Shown: positions 30,230 to 31,612 of the stretch, piece by piece
How the letters are laid out: the number at the start of each line of letters is the position of its first letter
Numbering within the stretch: the stretch's first letter is position 1
From: a virus
Length of the DNA stretch: 31,612 nt
Virus record (IMG/VR): IMGVR_UViG_3300025301_000060
Span: 1-31,612 of that record
Direction: 5' to 3' (one strand)
Program-made: the position numbers and the translations under genes
The notes under the pieces: model-generated
What the model saw: the letters and a program-made list of their open reading frames with translations, nothing else
Databases searched by the model: none
Told to the model about the DNA's origin: nothing

Positions 30230-30462
30230 TTCTTCTTTCCTTTATAGTAATTAGTTATCCATTCTCTAACTTTTCTAGGATTTTCTCTAATATCGTCTTT
30301 AACTATTCTAGTAAGGTCTTTCTTCATTTGACCAGTTATTCTTTTTCCTGGATTGCTTTTTTTCCAAACATTAATAGCTCGATCAGCCAAACCAGCCCTT
30401 TGTTGTGATCTTGATGGTCCCTTACCTTTTTTAACAGGACCTTTTGGTTTCTTATATGCCAT
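30226..30462 (-). CDS. Small basic phage protein, 78 aa
   Basis: The N-terminal 20 residues are Lys/Pro/Gly-rich (KKPKGPVKKGKGPSRSQQ), then a helical part (DRAINVWKKSNPGKR), and a Lys/Arg-rich C-terminus (REWITNYYKGKKK). The charge suggests nucleic-acid binding. No named fold is recognised. It overlaps the next gene by four bases and follows the acidic protein with one base between. The start is preceded by AGGAGA. Confidence 0.75.
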   Translation of the reverse strand: MAYKKPKGPVKKGKGPSRSQQRAGLADRAINVWKKSNPGKRITGQMKKDLTRIVKDDIRENPRKVREWITNYYKGKKK

Positions 30463-30463
30463 T

Positions 30464-31612
30464 TTATTCTCCTCTCAAGAGTTTCAGTTCTATCATAATG
30501 CCAGCTTTTTGTATAGCCAATTCTTCTAGCTCTTGCCTGTACACTTCCACTGGATCGCCTTGTATATATAGAACAAGCGTTACGCCCTTGTATATTTCCT
30601 TGTTGTATTCGATCATGCTTAATTGCTCAAAAAAGTCATCATTTGTGGCATAATTAAGTCCTTTGTCTGTATAAAAATCCCTATTGGAATAGTCATTCAA
30701 GCTAATCACTTCCTTGAATATATCCCTAGGATTGATGGCTACCTTGATTTCTCCAACGTCAACCTTGCCTACCTTAATTTCCTTTGAGACTGTTATTTTA
30801 TTGTCCTCTACCTCCCCAGCTTCAATATTATCTTCTCCAACTGCTTCTTCCTCATTCGCAGCAACCTCTTGTGGGCCATCTTCAGGTTCTGGCTCTTCTG
30901 CCACTTCTGTTTCAGGTTCGTCATCGCTTCCCTCGGTATCTTCCATAGATTCTTCATCTTCAGCAACCTCCATTTCTTCGGTTTCATCTTCTCCCTCCAT
31001 TTCCACGACATCTTCCTCTTCTTCCATCTCCATGTCAATAGTTTCTTCTTCCTCCATTAAAGGTGGTTCTTCAAATTCTTCAGGTGCATCCATGAATGCT
31101 TCTTCCATGTCCTCAAATTCTTCCATGTACATTTCCTCGAATTCTTCTTCAGGCATGGCAACAGTTTCTTCCTCCATTGGAGGTGGTTCTTCAAATTCTT
31201 CCTCTATCATTAGGGGTGGTTCTTCAAATTCAGTTCCTACATTATAATCCTCCACATCAAATTCTTCCTCGAAGTAGAAATCATCTTCCCAGGTAAATTC
31301 TTCCTCTTCCCATGTCCAGTCCTCTTCCCATTCTATATCTTCTGGTATGTTAAAATCCTCTTCCCAATCAAGTTCATCGCCATCCGATGTATTATAGGTA
31401 ATGCTAAGCTCAACGTTATCCACATCCGGTCCTGCGTGCGATGAGGAGTTGGATGAGTCATCTATGTCTATTCTTGCATTGATATCAAAATCTGTTGATG
31501 TGTTTGCTCCAATCGTGATGGAATCCGTGTATGTCTTGTAGATGTTGTGGTCATCCTCCACTATTCTTATTTGTGTATTTACATCGCCACTGGAATCAGT
31601 GAGCGTTTGTGT
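30464..31612 (-). CDS. Very acidic repeat protein, 5' end cut by window edge
   Basis: The frame stays open to the right edge, so the start is outside. An in-frame GTG at 31561 lacks a ribosome site and lies inside a continuing Thr/Asp/Ser-rich segment, so it is not the start. The visible N-terminal part has a Thr/Asp/Asn beta-type sequence. About 200 residues then consist of Glu/Asp with repeated EEFEEPPLMxEEE-type units. The C-terminal 100 residues are ordinary and include IKVGKVDVGEIKVAINPRDI and YKGVTLVLYIQGDPVEVYRQ. The acidic core could mimic DNA or bind the basic proteins encoded just downstream. This is inferred from charge only. Confidence 0.75.
   Translation of the reverse strand, partial: TQTLTDSSGDVNTQIRIVEDDHNIYKTYTDSITIGANTSTDFDINARIDIDDSSNSSSHAGPDVDNVELSITYNTSDGDELDWEEDFNIPEDIEWEEDWTWEEEEFTWEDDFYFEEEFDVEDYNVGTEFEEPPLMIEEEFEEPPPMEEETVAMPEEEFEEMYMEEFEDMEEAFMDAPEEFEEPPLMEEEETIDMEMEEEEDVVEMEGEDETEEMEVAEDEESMEDTEGSDDEPETEVAEEPEPEDGPQEVAANEEEAVGEDNIEAGEVEDNKITVSKEIKVGKVDVGEIKVAINPRDIFKEVISLNDYSNRDFYTDKGLNYATNDDFFEQLSMIEYNKEIYKGVTLVLYIQGDPVEVYRQELEELAIQKAGIMIELKLLRGE

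Noticed and set aside
30714-31247. 177-codon plus-strand Ser-rich open frame
   Set aside because: It is the complement of the Glu-rich repeats of the acidic protein. Reverse-complemented GAA/GAG codons give Ser/Phe runs, so it is a shadow.
31559-31561. GTG as start of the acidic protein
   Set aside because: The frame continues upstream to the window edge with the same composition, and no ribosome site precedes the GTG.
1-31612. tRNA genes, CRISPR arrays, integrase, insertion sequences
   Set aside because: On reading I found no cloverleaf, no regularly spaced repeats with unique spacers and no recombinase or transposase motifs. A tRNA could still have been missed without a computed search.

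Overview
The window looks like part of the genome of an uncultured tailed bacteriophage, probably marine and probably podovirus-like. The evidence is dense, mostly gap-free gene packing, a set of virion proteins of the kinds found in P22-like and other marine podophages (adaptor-type proteins, a gp10-like protein, ejection-type internal proteins, collar-type fibre), a phage SNF2-type helicase, and many Fe(II)/2-oxoglutarate (2OG) oxygenase genes. Terminase, portal, major capsid protein and DNA polymerase are not in the window. The two edge genes (1-522 and 30464-31612) run off the ends. The family assignments come from reading the translated sequence, without any database search.

Layout, left to right. 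(1) 1-874, minus strand: two conserved phage proteins of unknown role. (2) 945-2381, plus: SNF2-family helicase, followed by a hairpin terminator at 2391-2427. (3) 2465-11809, minus: seven genes, nearly all joined by 1-bp TAATG stop/start overlaps, for large internal or ejection-type virion proteins, a glycine-heptad repeat protein and a small membrane/coiled-coil protein. (4) 11810-11926: divergent promoter region. (5) 11927-17078, plus: a 2OG oxygenase, an HExxH metallopeptidase-like protein, a glycosyltransferase, a large tail/stabilisation protein, a 55-aa protein, a small virion protein that starts with TTG, a second 2OG oxygenase whose only sensible start codon is ATC, and a small conserved protein. 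(6) 17075-17290, minus: a small coiled-coil/Cys protein. (7) 17291-17426: a regulatory gap with a perfect FNR-type box (TTGAT-N4-ATCAA) placed for class II activation. (8) 17427-22853, plus: nine consecutive genes, eight of them 2OG/JmjC-type oxygenases of several subfamilies. (9) 22850-31612, minus: tail chaperone-like, collar fibre and fibre-like proteins, adaptors, small basic proteins, a cold-shock protein, membrane/coiled-coil proteins, two microproteins and a very acidic protein.

The outstanding feature is the number and diversity of Fe(II)/2OG oxygenase genes, ten in about 11 kb. Eight lie in one tightly coupled run behind what looks like an FNR/CRP-family site. The run is a mosaic in base composition, so it was probably assembled from several sources, not made by tandem duplication. 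Its substrates cannot be told from the sequence. The neighbouring glycosyltransferase, metallopeptidase and virion genes make modification of virion or surface components one possibility, and the JmjC-like member suggests protein hydroxylation as another.

Four genes too short or too unusual for ordinary ORF calling are described: 15699-15866, 28455-28592, 29521-29622 and 29610-29681. All are linked to neighbours by stop/start overlaps. No tRNA, rRNA, CRISPR array, integrase, transposase or attachment site was recognised, and no gene-free stretch exceeds about 140 bases.
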